From Ceratorhiza oryzae-sativae (taxonomy: Eukaryota; Basidiomycota; Agaricomycetes; Cantharellales; Ceratobasidiaceae), in NCBI GenBank assembly GCA_030998015.1, contig JARWMV010000247.1, positions 124,001 to 188,000 on the forward strand: 64,000 nt of DNA, given 5' to 3'. A program made the translations under genes and the position numbers. This document shows, piece after piece, positions 46,863 to 57,810 of the stretch. Below the pieces are notes generated by a model, which saw nothing but the letters and a program-made list of their open reading frames with translations, was not told the origin of the DNA and made no database searches. How positions within the stretch are numbered: position 1 is the first letter of the stretch; every line of letters starts with the position of its first letter.

Positions 46863-49800
46863 TCACGCTTCGTAATCGTAAGGGTCATGAGACCGATGCA
46901 TACATGGAATCAGTGCTGCACGTACCCGATCTAAACGCGAGCCTGATGTCGGTGACCCAGCTCAATGAGAAGCACATGAACGTTTTATTCCAGAGGGGTA
47001 TCGGCGCGATTATGATCAGTCAGGACGGTCGAGGCGACGAAATAGGATGGGCGAAGCAGTCAGGGCAACTCTACAAGGTTCAAGCGAAAATTACACACAC
47101 CGATTCTACCGCGCATACGGCCTTCGTAGAGCCAGACAGCAAAAATAACGATAGCGATTTACATGCCCAAGAATTCGTCGCATATACCGCGAGTACAGTC
47201 GCGCGAGCAGACCTACCTACCTGGCACCGCCGATTTGGTCACCTAAACTACGAATATGTGCTAGATATGGTGAGGAAAGGCGCGGTTGAAGGGATGGATA
47301 TAGTGGGAAACCGCTCACCTCCCAAGTCGAAATGCGGCCCATGCCTCCAGGGGAAGCATACACGCGCACCTTTTCCACCGTCCCAATCTCGTACCTCTGA
47401 GGTACTCGAGCTTATGCACAGCGATCTACACGGCCCCTTACCCGTTCAAGCGATCGGAGGATTCCGATATTTCGCCGTCACGATTGATGATAAGTCCCGC
47501 AAGATATTCGTGCATTTATTGCGCAACAAGAGCGATTACGCGGGTCAATTCAAGGACCTCAAAGCGTCAATCGAGAATCTTACGGGAAGGCGAATTAAAC
47601 ACTTACGGACGGATGGTGGTGGCGAGTACGGGTCAAACGCCTTCGAGGCTTTCTTGCGAGCGGAAGGAATCCAGCACCAAAAGACCGAAGCAGATTCGTC
47701 GGCCAGTAATGGCGTAGCCGAGCGAGCGATACGTACCCTAAACGATTGTCAGCGCGCGATGCGATTCGACGCGCATTTACCCGAGAAATATTGGGGTTAC
47801 GCAATCTTACATGCGGCTCACCTGTGGAACGTAACGCCGAAGAAACGCCTAGATGGCCGAACGCCGAGCGAAGCATTTAGCGGCAAGATCCCAAATGTAT
47901 CGGGATTACGTACGTTTGGATGCAAGGCCTGGGCTCGTGTGCCAGACAATATGCGCACGAAACTCCAAGCGCGCTCAATCGAGTGCATATACCTCGGATT
48001 CGCTCCTAATAGGAAGGCGCACGTGCTTGCTCAGCGCGGTACCGGTCGCATAATCACCTCACGTGATGTAGTCTTTGACGAAGGGCTGGACAATCGGCAG
48101 CGCGTGGTTATCGAGGATCATGATGAAAGCCCAACCGATGACGATGAGAATAAATCGGATGAATTACCACCCATTCAGATAGAAATTCACTCACCCGAAT
48201 CATCCGATAAACCACTCGAATCGTCAGAACCCGCGCATATACCCGATGAACCAGAAGCCTTACCTTCCGAGAGCCCGGACTTGGAGCCTGAAGATCAGGA
48301 AATAGTTGTTTTACAGCCAGATCCGCCGCCGGTGCGTCGATCCACGCGCGAACGAAGAGCACCAGAACGGTATGGAGCGCAAGTGGGCGCCTTAGCGCAT
48401 ACAGACGGACGAGAGGACGAAGAGGCACTTACTGCGATAATAGAATCGCCGCCTCAGACGTTCGAGGATGCCATGCGTCGTCCAGACGCGAATCTATGGC
48501 TTGAAGCGATGACAGAAGAGCTGAAATCGATCGAGCAGCACGAAGTATGGACGCTCGTGAGCCGTCCTATCGACAAAAATGTCGTTAAATGCCGATGGGT
48601 TTTCGACTACAAGCGTGGAGCTGATGGCGAGATCGTTCGCTACAAGGCTCGATTAGTCGCGAAGGGCTTTTCTCAGCGCCCTGGAGTCGATTTTGTCGAA
48701 ATTTCGTCACCCGTCGCTGCTGCTGACTCCTTACGGACACTCTTAAGCATCGTAGCCGCTCTAGACCTCGAGCTTCACCAAATCGACGTTAAAACAGCCT
48801 TTTTACATGGGGATCTCGACGAGGAGATTTATATGGAGCAACCTCCAGGCTTTGTCGAAGGCCTAGAATCTGTCTGGAAGCTCAACAAGGCGATTTACGG
48901 TCTCAAACAGGCGGCGCGAGCCTTCTATATGCGTCTCAAGAAAATCCTTGAAGATATAGGATTTAAACGATGCGATACGGATCACTCTGTATTCTGGCTA
49001 CGCGATGGTGACGAAGTAGCGATTATACTTAGCCATGTGGACGATATGCTACTCGCTGGATCGTCTACAGAAATCCTCAATAAGGTTAAGGCTAAAATCG
49101 CTGAATCACTTGAAATCGTTGATCTAGGCGAGGCCAAAATGTTCGTAGGCATCGAAATTGAGCGCGATCGCAGCGCTGGAACTCTCAAGATCTCTCAGCG
49201 CCGTTATATCAACGATATTCTTGCTCGCTTCAATATGTCCGACTGTAAACCATGCGAAACTCCGATGGCCGAATCTCCCAATCTACCAAAGCTCGAAGCG
49301 CCATCGATCGATCGGAACCGCTACCAGCAGCTGATCGGGTCTCTTATGTATGCTATGATTTCTACCCGACCCGACATCGCATATGCTACTGGTATACTCG
49401 CGCAACACGCGATGAATCCTGGCGAAGAACACTGGAACTCCGGCAAACGAGTTCTCCGCTATCTCAAAGGTACTATGGACTTAGGCATTGTCTATAATCG
49501 CTTTCGCGATTTAAATCTGCTTGGATATGTCGACGCTGATTATGCCGGCGATAAGCATACAAGCCGTTCGACTACCGGCTGGGCTTTCCTACATGCCGGT
49601 GGCGTAATTGCTTACTCATCCCGAAAGCAGCCGACAATTTCCTTATCAAGTACCGAAGCCGAATATGTCGCCGATGCTAGTGCCGGACGCGAACTTTTAT
49701 GGATTCGTCAATTTTTATCCGAACTTGGTTTTCTCTCTGAGGGCGCTACTCCCTTATTCTCGGACAACCAGTCTGCTATGGCCCTAGCTAAGAATCCCGT

Positions 49801-49978
49801 CAATCATCAGACAACGAAGCATATACGCGTCAAGTATCATTTTATTCGCGAAGTGATCGCTCTGAAAGAACTCGACCTGCAATATATACCTACAGAGAAA
49901 CAGCTCGCGGATGCGCTTACTAAGCCCCTAGGACGCCTCAAGTTTACTCGCTTTGTGTCTGCGATGGGAATGGCGTGA
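46856..49978 (+). CDS. copia Pol: end of protease, integrase, reverse transcriptase, RNase H
   Basis: Open frame that continues the protease (LVTLRNRKGHE, ESVLHVPDLNASLMSVTQLN). The integrase zinc region is HRRFGH with KCGPC (47227-47345). The integrase catalytic residues lie in HSDLHG (about 47417), RTDGGGEYGS (about 47607) and NGVAERAIRT (about 47710). Reverse transcriptase has KARLVAKGFSQRPGVDF, QIDVKTAFLHGDLDEEIYM and HVDDMLLAG (about 49035), His replacing the usual Tyr of YVDD. RNase H has DADYAGD and SLSSTEAEY, ending at TGA 49976-49978. The upstream 46721-46855 stretch in this frame overlaps Gag-protease and is a shadow. Confidence 0.93.
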   Translation, partial: DLVTLRNRKGHETDAYMESVLHVPDLNASLMSVTQLNEKHMNVLFQRGIGAIMISQDGRGDEIGWAKQSGQLYKVQAKITHTDSTAHTAFVEPDSKNNDSDLHAQEFVAYTASTVARADLPTWHRRFGHLNYEYVLDMVRKGAVEGMDIVGNRSPPKSKCGPCLQGKHTRAPFPPSQSRTSEVLELMHSDLHGPLPVQAIGGFRYFAVTIDDKSRKIFVHLLRNKSDYAGQFKDLKASIENLTGRRIKHLRTDGGGEYGSNAFEAFLRAEGIQHQKTEADSSASNGVAERAIRTLNDCQRAMRFDAHLPEKYWGYAILHAAHLWNVTPKKRLDGRTPSEAFSGKIPNVSGLRTFGCKAWARVPDNMRTKLQARSIECIYLGFAPNRKAHVLAQRGTGRIITSRDVVFDEGLDNRQRVVIEDHDESPTDDDENKSDELPPIQIEIHSPESSDKPLESSEPAHIPDEPEALPSESPDLEPEDQEIVVLQPDPPPVRRSTRERRAPERYGAQVGALAHTDGREDEEALTAIIESPPQTFEDAMRRPDANLWLEAMTEELKSIEQHEVWTLVSRPIDKNVVKCRWVFDYKRGADGEIVRYKARLVAKGFSQRPGVDFVEISSPVAAADSLRTLLSIVAALDLELHQIDVKTAFLHGDLDEEIYMEQPPGFVEGLESVWKLNKAIYGLKQAARAFYMRLKKILEDIGFKRCDTDHSVFWLRDGDEVAIILSHVDDMLLAGSSTEILNKVKAKIAESLEIVDLGEAKMFVGIEIERDRSAGTLKISQRRYINDILARFNMSDCKPCETPMAESPNLPKLEAPSIDRNRYQQLIGSLMYAMISTRPDIAYATGILAQHAMNPGEEHWNSGKRVLRYLKGTMDLGIVYNRFRDLNLLGYVDADYAGDKHTSRSTTGWAFLHAGGVIAYSSRKQPTISLSSTEAEYVADASAGRELLWIRQFLSELGFLSEGATPLFSDNQSAMALAKNPVNHQTTKHIRVKYHFIREVIALKELDLQYIPTEKQLADALTKPLGRLKFTRFVSAMGMA

Positions 49979-50015
49979 AATTCTATTCTTTTCTTTTATC
50001 CGTACATTCACGCAT

Positions 50016-50030
50016 AGGATTGAGTGGGCG
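50016..50030 (+). other. weak polypurine tract
   Basis: Purine-rich AGGATTGAGTGGGCG abuts the 3' LTR, where plus-strand priming is expected. Confidence 0.5.
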
Positions 50031-50322
50031 TGTTGAATTTACAATCATATGCGTGTATGTATGCGCATATTTGTTTCTGTTTCGTATCCCCCCTCTCTGA
50101 TATCATGCGCGAGTTCGCGGGAATCCCCCTTCTTCTTCCTTAGTTCTCTACCTTCGTAGTTGAGCTAAGGTATCGTATTTTCTTTCTTTTCTCATGTATT
50201 CTATTCACACTGTACTCTATAGTACGATTTGTATCTTAGGTACAGTATATACAGTTCTCTACCTTCGTAGTTGAGCTAAATACGATTTGTATCTTAGCCA
50301 CAAGTTACCTCCCTGCGTGAGA
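50031..50322 (+). repeat. 3' LTR of copia element
   Basis: 292 bp, the same as the 5' LTR; followed by the CACAT duplication. Confidence 0.95.
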
Positions 50323-50327
50323 CACAT
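50323..50327. repeat. 5-bp target-site duplication of copia element, right copy
   Basis: CACAT, equal to 45347-45351. Confidence 0.92.
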
Positions 50328-50496
50328 CTGGTCCCTTGCATGTGCCGCTGTGGTAATCCAGAACGGCCCTCAGAACCTCGTAAATGCATTTGGAGGGCTT
50401 GGTGCACAATTTCCTTGTCTTCAGTGTCGCCAGGCATTCCATGAGCGCGCCGTGGCGTTGATTAAAGACTGGGGAAGTATAAAGGATACAATCTGA
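50328..50496 (+). pseudogene. BTB/POZ-domain protein, 3' part
   Basis: Continues the disrupted gene in frame from the right duplication: IWSLACAAVVIQNGPQNLV, then CRQAFHERAVALIKDW and TGA 50494-50496. Without the element it would complete a 313-residue protein. It has no start of its own. Confidence 0.85.
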
Positions 50497-50762
50497 GAAT
50501 TTAGTTTCAAAGGCGTCTTTCCGTTGCCGATTTAGTCACTGCATTCGGTTTTGCTGTAATGAACTGTATTAACTGATTTAAACTCATAAGATAGCCGCTG
50601 TTTAGATATAGTGAACATTTAATGGCTTGGAGTTCATCCTGGAGCTATCATATAGTGTGGTATGATATTACGAAGAGGTTATGGATGGAGGTAGACACTC
50701 GCGTCCTCTTGCAAACCCTATTATCGTACATCTCGGATCGCGGGTGTCAGAGACGGGGTGGT
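50497..50762. other. convergent intergenic spacer
   Basis: Between the stops of the BTB gene (+) and the membrane-protein gene (-). AT-rich; no gene seen. Confidence 0.4.
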
Positions 50763-51393
50763 TCATGAGGGCCTGGAAATTCCAGAAATATATGCTGGCG
50801 GCGGCGGAATAGGCAGTCTAGGATCTACTATTATGTCGACTTGTATCCTGGTTGTACCATTGGGCGCAACAGAAATACCGGTCGCCTCTTCCTTCAGGTT
50901 TACCTCTCCGGAGTATTCTGGCGGCGTTTCTGGCTGATATATGGGTTCTGTAAGAAGTGTTATGTCATTATAATGTATGAAACTTTGCAGGAGAGACATA
51001 CGTTCAGATGCAAGGTGGTTGAACGGTCGAAGGCGGATTTGCCTTCTTCTGCGAATCCTCATGCAGACCCACCAGACAGCTAAGAAAACAAAACCCGAGA
51101 GTACAAGAACGTAAAGCACGATCCGTTGTCCTCCTTGAGAGCTCATTGTGGGATCTCCCTAGATTATCAATTATGGCGCTGGCTTGGGTGAATGCTGGTC
51201 TGCAGTGCAGCAGAGGTGACTTACTAAAGCCAACGAGCTTGGCAGAGGCTGCCCAGCGGGCTCCGTCTACAGGTGCTTTTAGGTTGAGGAGTGCGTCCCG
51301 GAAAGGTCCTTCCACCCGGTTCGAATCATAAGTAAAGCCAACGCGGGTGAGTCCGGGATGTGGATCGGTACCAAGGGCGATGGTTCTCCGGTG
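50763..51393 (-). CDS. single-pass membrane protein, 3' exons (5' end not found)
   Basis: Family not recognised. An exon at about 51227-51393 gives ALGTDPHPGLTRVGFTYDSN, then VEGPFRDALLNLKAP and WAASAKLVGF. A GT-AG intron (about 51136-51226) joins GGC-TTT-A to GA-GGA-CAA. The next exon starts RGQRIVLYVLVLSGFVFLAVWW, one membrane span of about 20 residues, with basic RIRRRRQIR on the likely cytoplasmic side. A tail of about 95 residues with Pro-rich PETPPEY and PIPPPPAY motifs ends at a stop at 50763-50765. The first exons must lie above 51393, where short open stretches up to about 51850 could belong. Phase and motif agreement make the two joined exons credible. Confidence 0.55.
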
Positions 51394-51999
51394 CTGAGTC
51401 AGCTGCCTTTAGATTTCACGCGCGGCTTTCAGCGGCACTACGCCAGATGGTCACTACATCAGTCGCAAACTTGCAATTGATATGCTTGGACAATGGTTCC
51501 CATGGTTCGCTTTATTCACCTTATGAGGTCGCTGTCTGGCCTTCTCCTGTTCAACTCTGCCTCTTTCTCTTCGCTGTTCGACTTAGTCAATACTATTGAT
51601 GTTCGATATCCCTTGCGTGATAGTAACACCGTTGTCTCGATCTCATCTCTTATTTTTCGGCTGTATTCTTGTCCATCGGGCGGCCCTAAGATGCCCTTTT
51701 TCATCAAAGATACATCCTATCTGGCGGCCCAAGTGCAGACTGCGCGGGGGAGTTCGCGCTTGAAGGAAAGTGGGCCTCGGCATACTTATCAATCGGTATT
51801 GGCTGGAGTATTGGCATTCGGAGTACATAGTACGATGTTGACACAAATTGAGTGGTGGTTGTTTACATTTGCAAGTTGAGAAGGGCGATGACGTAACCGA
51901 ATAGATTTACAGCAAAAACCGAACATACTTTTTGATGATCATTCGATTATCATTCGATTCACAAGACCGCGCCGATATTCTCAAGTCGAGTGAGCATGA
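51394..51999. other. region probably holding missing 5' exons
   Basis: Minus-strand stretch 51516-51707 (GPPDGQEYSRKIRDEIETTV) may belong to the membrane-protein gene at 50763-51393. A plus-strand 128-codon frame at 51493 overlaps it and is probably its shadow. No firm model is possible. Confidence 0.3.
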
Positions 52000-53127
52000 T
52001 CAAATCGTGGCCGCAATTTGGGCCTGTTGCTTGGCAATCAACGATCCATAGCTCGCCTGGTATTCTTTCTTGAGCTCTGCGTATTTCAAAACATAGGGCT
52101 ATAACAAAGGTTCAATGCGCGGCTGCACCAGCCTCATCGCTGAACTCACCTGTTTTTCCTTCTCACTCATTTTTTTCCATTCTTCTCCAGCAAGTCGCCC
52201 TCTCATAGTAGTCATCAATCGTACGGTCGGGACGCCATTTACGTTAGCTTCCTTCTTTACAAGGTCCTCGATCCGACTGTTGAATCCTGGCTGGGATATG
52301 CAGTTTTTGAAGAACAGCGCATATGCGTTGGCTGGGCGTTTAGGCAGCTGGTCGAAAGCAGCTTCTTCCCGAGTGCCTGGCTCCCTGTTCTCGCGTGCCG
52401 CCTTGAGCTGGGCAGCGTTAAGAGATGCAACCCAACTTGCGAGGTCAGACTTCCATTGAATGTAAAGGTCTGCGGCTTTCTTATTGTATACCTGGAGGGG
52501 GCCGAGTGAGATGAGGAATCGGGGAAGGAGACGACAACATACTTGCTTCTCTGCCTCTGGAAGGGCTCTCCACTCCTCGCCGGTGGCAATTGCCCTCTCA
52601 GTGACAGATTCAGACTTCTTGGGCTGGCGATTCTTGAAAAAGATGATATACCCAGTTCCTGGGCGCTTGGGTGGTGGAGGGTAAGGTCCTACGTCACATC
52701 CACCCGACCATCAGCACCGGAATCAGCAATAACACCAGCAACCAAACTTACTATCCATTTTCTCTTTTGCTGCGAGTTTTTCTTTCGCTTTCTGGGCCTT
52801 AATCAATGCCCTCTCCTTCGCCCTTTCCTTCTGTTTCTTAATCTTTTCGCGTTCCTTCTGCTTCTCTGTTAAAGTAATCTTGGGTTTCTTTTCTTGTGCT
52901 TTACGTTCCTTATCGCTCAGCACGAGTCGTTTGCGAGGAGTAGGTTTTTCGGGCACTGGAGCAGGAGCCTTTTTGGTGGTGCGTTTCGGGGCGGGTGGGG
53001 GAGGAGGCGGAGGGACAACCTTCTTGGCCGGCTCATAGGCAATGCCGTGCAGGCTGAAGTTTCTAACCTGATACCTCAGGTATAGCGACTGCCCAGGGAC
53101 ACGCAGAAGCATACGAGACGCGAACAT
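52000..53127 (-). CDS. two-HMG-box protein, probably mitochondrial (Abf2/TFAM-like)
   Basis: Probable mitochondrial DNA packaging factor. ATG 53125-53127 opens a basic, hydroxylated presequence-like N-terminus (MFASRMLLRVPGQSLYLRYQ) with no acidic residue. Then come Pro-rich KKVVPPPPPPPAPKR and a Lys/Glu-rich coiled coil (EKQKEREKIKKQKERAKERA). HMG box 1 is PPPKRPGTGYIIFFKN, GEEWRALPEAEKQ, VYNKKAADLYIQWK. HMG box 2 is PKRPANAYALFFKN, GEEWKKMSEKEKQ, PYVLKYAELKKEYQ. Introns lie near 52690-52750, 52490-52545 and 52095-52150. Stop TGA is at 52000-52002. The presequence favours mitochondria; a nuclear HMG protein is less likely. Confidence 0.8.
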
Positions 53128-54092
53128 AGTGATAGTCGATATCGTCGATGAGATTCATTTCGTTGATGGATTGGCCATCAACGTTACATAATCGCGGCGC
53201 TTATATTTGCACTAAACATGCATGGCGGAGCATGCGATTTATCCGCACAAACAGCCGTACTTCTCCAAAGATGAAATGGCGCATGAGCCCAACTAAAATG
53301 CTTGATCGTGACACATTTCATATGCGATATTTATATTTATGTTAGGCATTCTATTCATCGTGATAGCCCATCCTATTTATTGCAACGGGATGGCAAATAT
53401 AGTTTGGTCTCCAGCTGATGGGCCAAGACAACAGGCAAGCAAGTCAAGCCTCGAAGCTCAATACATGATGAAAATCAAAAAAAAAAATACCACTAAGGAT
53501 CTGTGCTCGTAGTCTTTTCCGGTTTGGATGGTTGTTCGCGAAGTAAATCTCCCTCTCGTTCACCCGTTTCAACGGTAACCTCCCAGCCACTTGAATAGCC
53601 CACTAAAATTTTCGATACGAATTTCAGTATTTTTTGGCACTTGCAGCCTACAAACTGGGCATTTCAGAAGTCCCGCAACACGAAATGTATCCCTACAACT
53701 TCCCTTCTTTCATTCTTTACTCTGGATTAATTCCCGTGAAAAGACGCAACGAAGACGATTCTAATATCAACCAGCCTCAGCCTTTGTGCAGCCTGGTCTT
53801 CAACCAGGTGATATTTCCAATCCAGAGTACTGCGGAAGTCTTCACTATTCCATGCCCGCCACTTCTGCGGCAATCCCTACAAACTCTGGTTCTTTTGATC
53901 CTTGTGTAATTTGAAACTTATGCATTACACCCAGACAAAAAGAAGAGCCTATTTTTGACACCTCTCAAAAAGAAACATAAAAATGAATGTAGTTTAACAT
54001 TGCGAAGCAAAGTCCAAAGGGCCTATCGAGATGTATCATAAACTGTCTATACTAATGCTGTCCGTTTGGCGTTGGTCTCCCCCTTTTAAATG
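53128..54092. other. gene-free stretch
   Basis: No supported gene between the HMG-box start and the TmpA-like stop (both -). The HMG gene promoter should lie just above 53127. Confidence 0.4.
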
Positions 54093-56155
54093 TTAAAAGT
54101 CCCACAAAGTGCCTATGATAGGGCGGTGTAAGCGAAAAGATACACACACGATTTCTCGATACTTGCCGAATGCGGGTATGCCTCGTTGTTTGCACCCCTG
54201 CATCATCTCTTGGTTTCCATCCCAATTTGAAGTGATCATCACGACTAAAACCACTAGTTAGCCCGGCCGGGGTGAGTCGGGATGGAAATCATGTACCTTC
54301 AGCATTCCACTTGTAGAAGGTCTCAGCCAACAACTCCATTGTCTTCGGGCGACCGAGCTTCTTGGTATCCCATAAGATCGCTCGGTCACCGACACCCCGC
54401 TCGATCAGTTCGGCGATTGTGGGCCCGAATGTTTTGAGGACATCAGAGCCTAAAAGTTCATTCGTAAGTACTGTCTTATTCATGCACTCGGCTGCGACTA
54501 ATTACCAATCCAGATAAGGAACCACTGATCGGATTGGAGGCAAGTGGACAGTGCGGCTCCAATTCCGGTCCCAGTGCATATTCTGATTCCTCGCCGATAA
54601 AGCGTGGATGTATTACCAACGCCAGCAAACTGACAAAACGGCATTAGTTATACAGTTAATTGGGCTTGTTAATGTATCGCACCTTGACCTCACGAGTCCA
54701 TATATGCGTGGGCATATCGTTCACAAGCCCGCGTGTGAAGTCGCCCTGAACTCCGCACACCATATAGTGATACTTCGCATGGGTTCCCTCGCTTTTTTTT
54801 TAATCACGTAAGACAGTTTATTTGGACGCTGAGAAGTAAACCCCACCTTATGGTACCAAATGCATGGTATTCGAGCACGGCGGTCCGGGAGATACGCCCC
54901 AGCAAACCCTGTTGTAGGCCACGATCGAAGCGAAGCACAGCTACCTTCGGTGAGGGCTTTATTAGCCGTACAATTGTCAGTAAGATGACGTATTCATGAT
55001 TCAAAGTATTGCGACTGACAATCTCGACATGAATTGGCACTTTGCGAGTGTAAGTCCATGGTAGTACCACACTACTCATAATGTGAGCTCCGGAGAACAT
55101 TATCTATCGATCCAAGACTTACGCAATAGCCATGAAGATACTAAGCCACAGTTCTTGATGGTGGGCAAACGCATAGCTATTGGCAGCGAAGCTGCTTCTT
55201 GATTTTCGGTAGCCGTTTTCGAGAATAAGGTAGATCCAAGTGACGATCACAGCTGATAACCATATGTTAGGGGACGATTACCAAAGTTACCAGATGCTTA
55301 CCAGCCCATCCAAAGAAACGGTGGTTCCTTTCAAACACGCTATGAAATAGGCGGCATATCAGTTAATTAACTTCGATGTGATGCTTCGGATAGACGTACT
55401 TGTGATGGTTATTACGAATCCAAGGGAAGCCGCTGATACAAACAAAGACGATTGTCGTCAATACAATGACACCCATTGCCAAAACGCCCGGGGCAATGTT
55501 TTCCCGATCGCGGAACAGATTGATAAGATTATAGATCAACCAGCCTACGGCTGAAACAGCACAGCCAGAATGGATGCCACCCAGGTGCTGAAGTACTGAT
55601 GTGCAGGTCAATCGGAACCAGAGTGGGGCCCACTGTACCAAGGTCAAGTTCCATAGTCAAGTAGGCCGAGAAGTAAAGTACTAACCTTGGCAAAGCAAGC
55701 GTTAACAATGAGGTATAGCAGTCGACCAAACAACTCATTTCGCACAACCACACCAGCGAGGATGTTGCCGATGACGAATCCACCGGTGTTGTCATGCGCG
55801 TATGGGAAATGTCCCAGCCCTGCGGTGATCATTCCGGCGAGCTCAAAGAGCACGATAAAGGTGAAGAATTTCCTGAAAAAGGAATGAGCACGTGGAGCTT
55901 ATGAAACCCAACTATTCGTGCGCCTTACCTGTATGTGTTAAACCAAAGTTGGAATCTAATCCAGCGCGACGCAGGGGTGAATCGGGGTTTAGGCTTAGGC
56001 TGTGCTTCTGGTTGTGGTTTGCCACCCGAAGCCCCCTTTTCGTCCCGGGAAGGGGAGCCTTGAGTGGCGATTGGCTCTGTCTTGAGTAGCACGGATACGG
56101 TTGCAAGGTCTGTCTGGGGAGCCTTCTTTCCGTCGAGTGGTGTTGAGGCGACCAT
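54093..56155 (-). CDS. TmpA-like integral membrane oxidoreductase
   Basis: Resembles the fungal TmpA family, membrane flavoproteins related to the C-terminal part of some adenylate-forming reductases; TmpA of Aspergillus influences conidiation. ATG 56153-56155 begins a polar N-terminus. RWIRFQLWFNTYRKFFTFIV leads into successive membrane segments: FELAGMITAGLGHFPYA, NELFGRLLYLIVNACFA, LGGIHSGCAVSAVGWLIY, GVIVLTTIVFVCISGFPWI and AVIVTWIYLILENGYRK. A soluble part follows (VPIHVEIVSRNTL, EYHAFGTI, then a GTGIGAALSTCL nucleotide-loop-like motif and DRAILWDTKK). The end reads RGIPAFGTLWDF if a GC-AG intron (54113-54166) is removed, with TAA at 54093-54095. The nearest 5' ATG at 56155 was chosen because the in-frame codon further upstream is TTG. 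About nine exons. Confidence 0.75.
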
Positions 56156-57810
56156 GGTGTCACTACTTGTGGGCAACCTGGGTTGAAGGAAGGCCCCTTA
56201 ACTCATTGAGCTGACAAGACGACAGTGAATGCACTTACAATGAACCAGTACCTTCTTCGGCAAGGTTGATCCGTGGATCTGAGCTCATAGCGAGACGAAG
56301 AAATTCGAGGGCTCAAGTAAGTGCAAGGTTCGAGTGGATAGGAGTGCGAGGAGTAGTAAGCGGATGAGGGGAGAGCGAGAGGCCTGAGTAGCCAGGACGG
56401 ATAGTTAGCCTTATTTATACCGCAGATGCCGATAGGGTTAGCATATGTTGACTCGTCTTTCCTCCCGCTCATCCAGCCACTTTGCAAACTACAATTCAGA
56501 CCCTGAATGACTTCCCCGCAGCCTGGGATGGAGCGGCCCAAGAAACACGGTATGCGGTAGATATTTCAAAATGAAAAACGGGGCGCCGGTATACCAAAAT
56601 AGGTGCAGCGAATGCAAGTCATCGCAATGGCGCCCCATAGATAGCTAGTGGGTTCGGAGAGCGTATTGTTCCGGGTATCCAAGTGCGTATACCATATGAT
56701 ACACCAGCACTATAGGACGCATATAGTAAATCACCCATCGCATCAGCCGTAGTCATTTGTGCAACAACGTGCGCTTATCACCAGCGGAATAAGCCGCACC
56801 CGGATATGCCATTGTTTGGGTGTCTGGACCTTGAATCCCCACGTGGGTAGAACTGTGCACGCCATCATAACCGCCCAGACGGATTACTACGACCACCGCG
56901 CGGCTAGGGCCCTATCCAGGGGCGCTTGCGTTACAGTTCTGCTTCCCCAGCCATTTCTATAAACGGTGATCCTCAATTTAATGGGTCAATCCCCTAATCG
57001 GTGTGTGCACTGCCGATCAAGATGCGGAATACGTCCGACGAGCCGAAAGCACCAAGCTTTTTCATAGTTCCGAAACGATGATAAGCGTTGAAGAGCCTTA
57101 TCTTCCACTTTTATATTACCCCAGACACACATAATCAGAATTAGGGGGTTATGCATGCGCATTAGCCCCAACGTTTGTAAAATGGTGCAGTTAGACACCA
57201 ACGCAGGGAATCCGCAGTATATTCTATGAAAACTGAGCCGGTCCTATCTCGCCAATCGCATCAACCTTCACGTAGGAAGATTGGGACAAACAAACTAACG
57301 CGTATATCAATCAAACGATAGCGCTCGGGCAGCCGCATTCTTCTCCAAGGAATACGCTAACGTATCCAATTCTTCAGAACCCTTTCGCGGATAGAGATGA
57401 ATCCAACCTTATTTCGCACACTATCTTTCGAAGAGCTCTCGCACATTACGACGGCCGGCTTCTGCGCAGCGAAGAAAAAATGTGCAAGGGTACAGAATTG
57501 TGTACTTGCGGAATTTTTGGGTTCCGCCTTGGGAACTAGAATGGCTGCGGATATTCTTGGGCGACGTTATGAGCAAACAATCTGGGTCGTTTTGAGGAAA
57601 ACTGCTTTATTTGGATACAGCATCCGGTGTTTGGTCGGGAAACTGCCACAACTGTGGACCGAATGGCTGTGTCTTAGTCGAAGATAACTCATGCTAAAGT
57701 TACTACCGTGGTTCACTTTCGTATGACTCTGACTCATGTCAACAGAAACGTATTTGGTATCACATCCATGTACAAAAATACATAGCTGGATGTTCAAAAT
57801 ACCAGGTTGT
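56156..57810. other. gene-free stretch
   Basis: No supported gene. A plus-strand 96-codon frame at 57397-57687 begins with ATG but has no recognisable motif, and its 3' part overlaps an unrelated minus-strand frame. Confidence 0.35.

Larger units (their letters stand above)
45352..50322 (+). mobile_element. Ty1/copia LTR retrotransposon (4,971 bp)
   Basis: Two 292-bp LTRs that read identical, a 5-bp target duplication, a half-tRNA primer site and gag-protease-integrase-reverse transcriptase-RNase H in the copia order (integrase before RT). Identical LTRs and a perfect duplication mean a recent insertion. The only visible defect is a frame change at about 46856. Confidence 0.96.

Noticed and set aside
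46840..46866. Programmed -1 frameshift between Gag-protease and Pol
   Set aside because: There is no slippery heptamer at the junction, copia elements usually have one frame, and single-base losses recur across the window.
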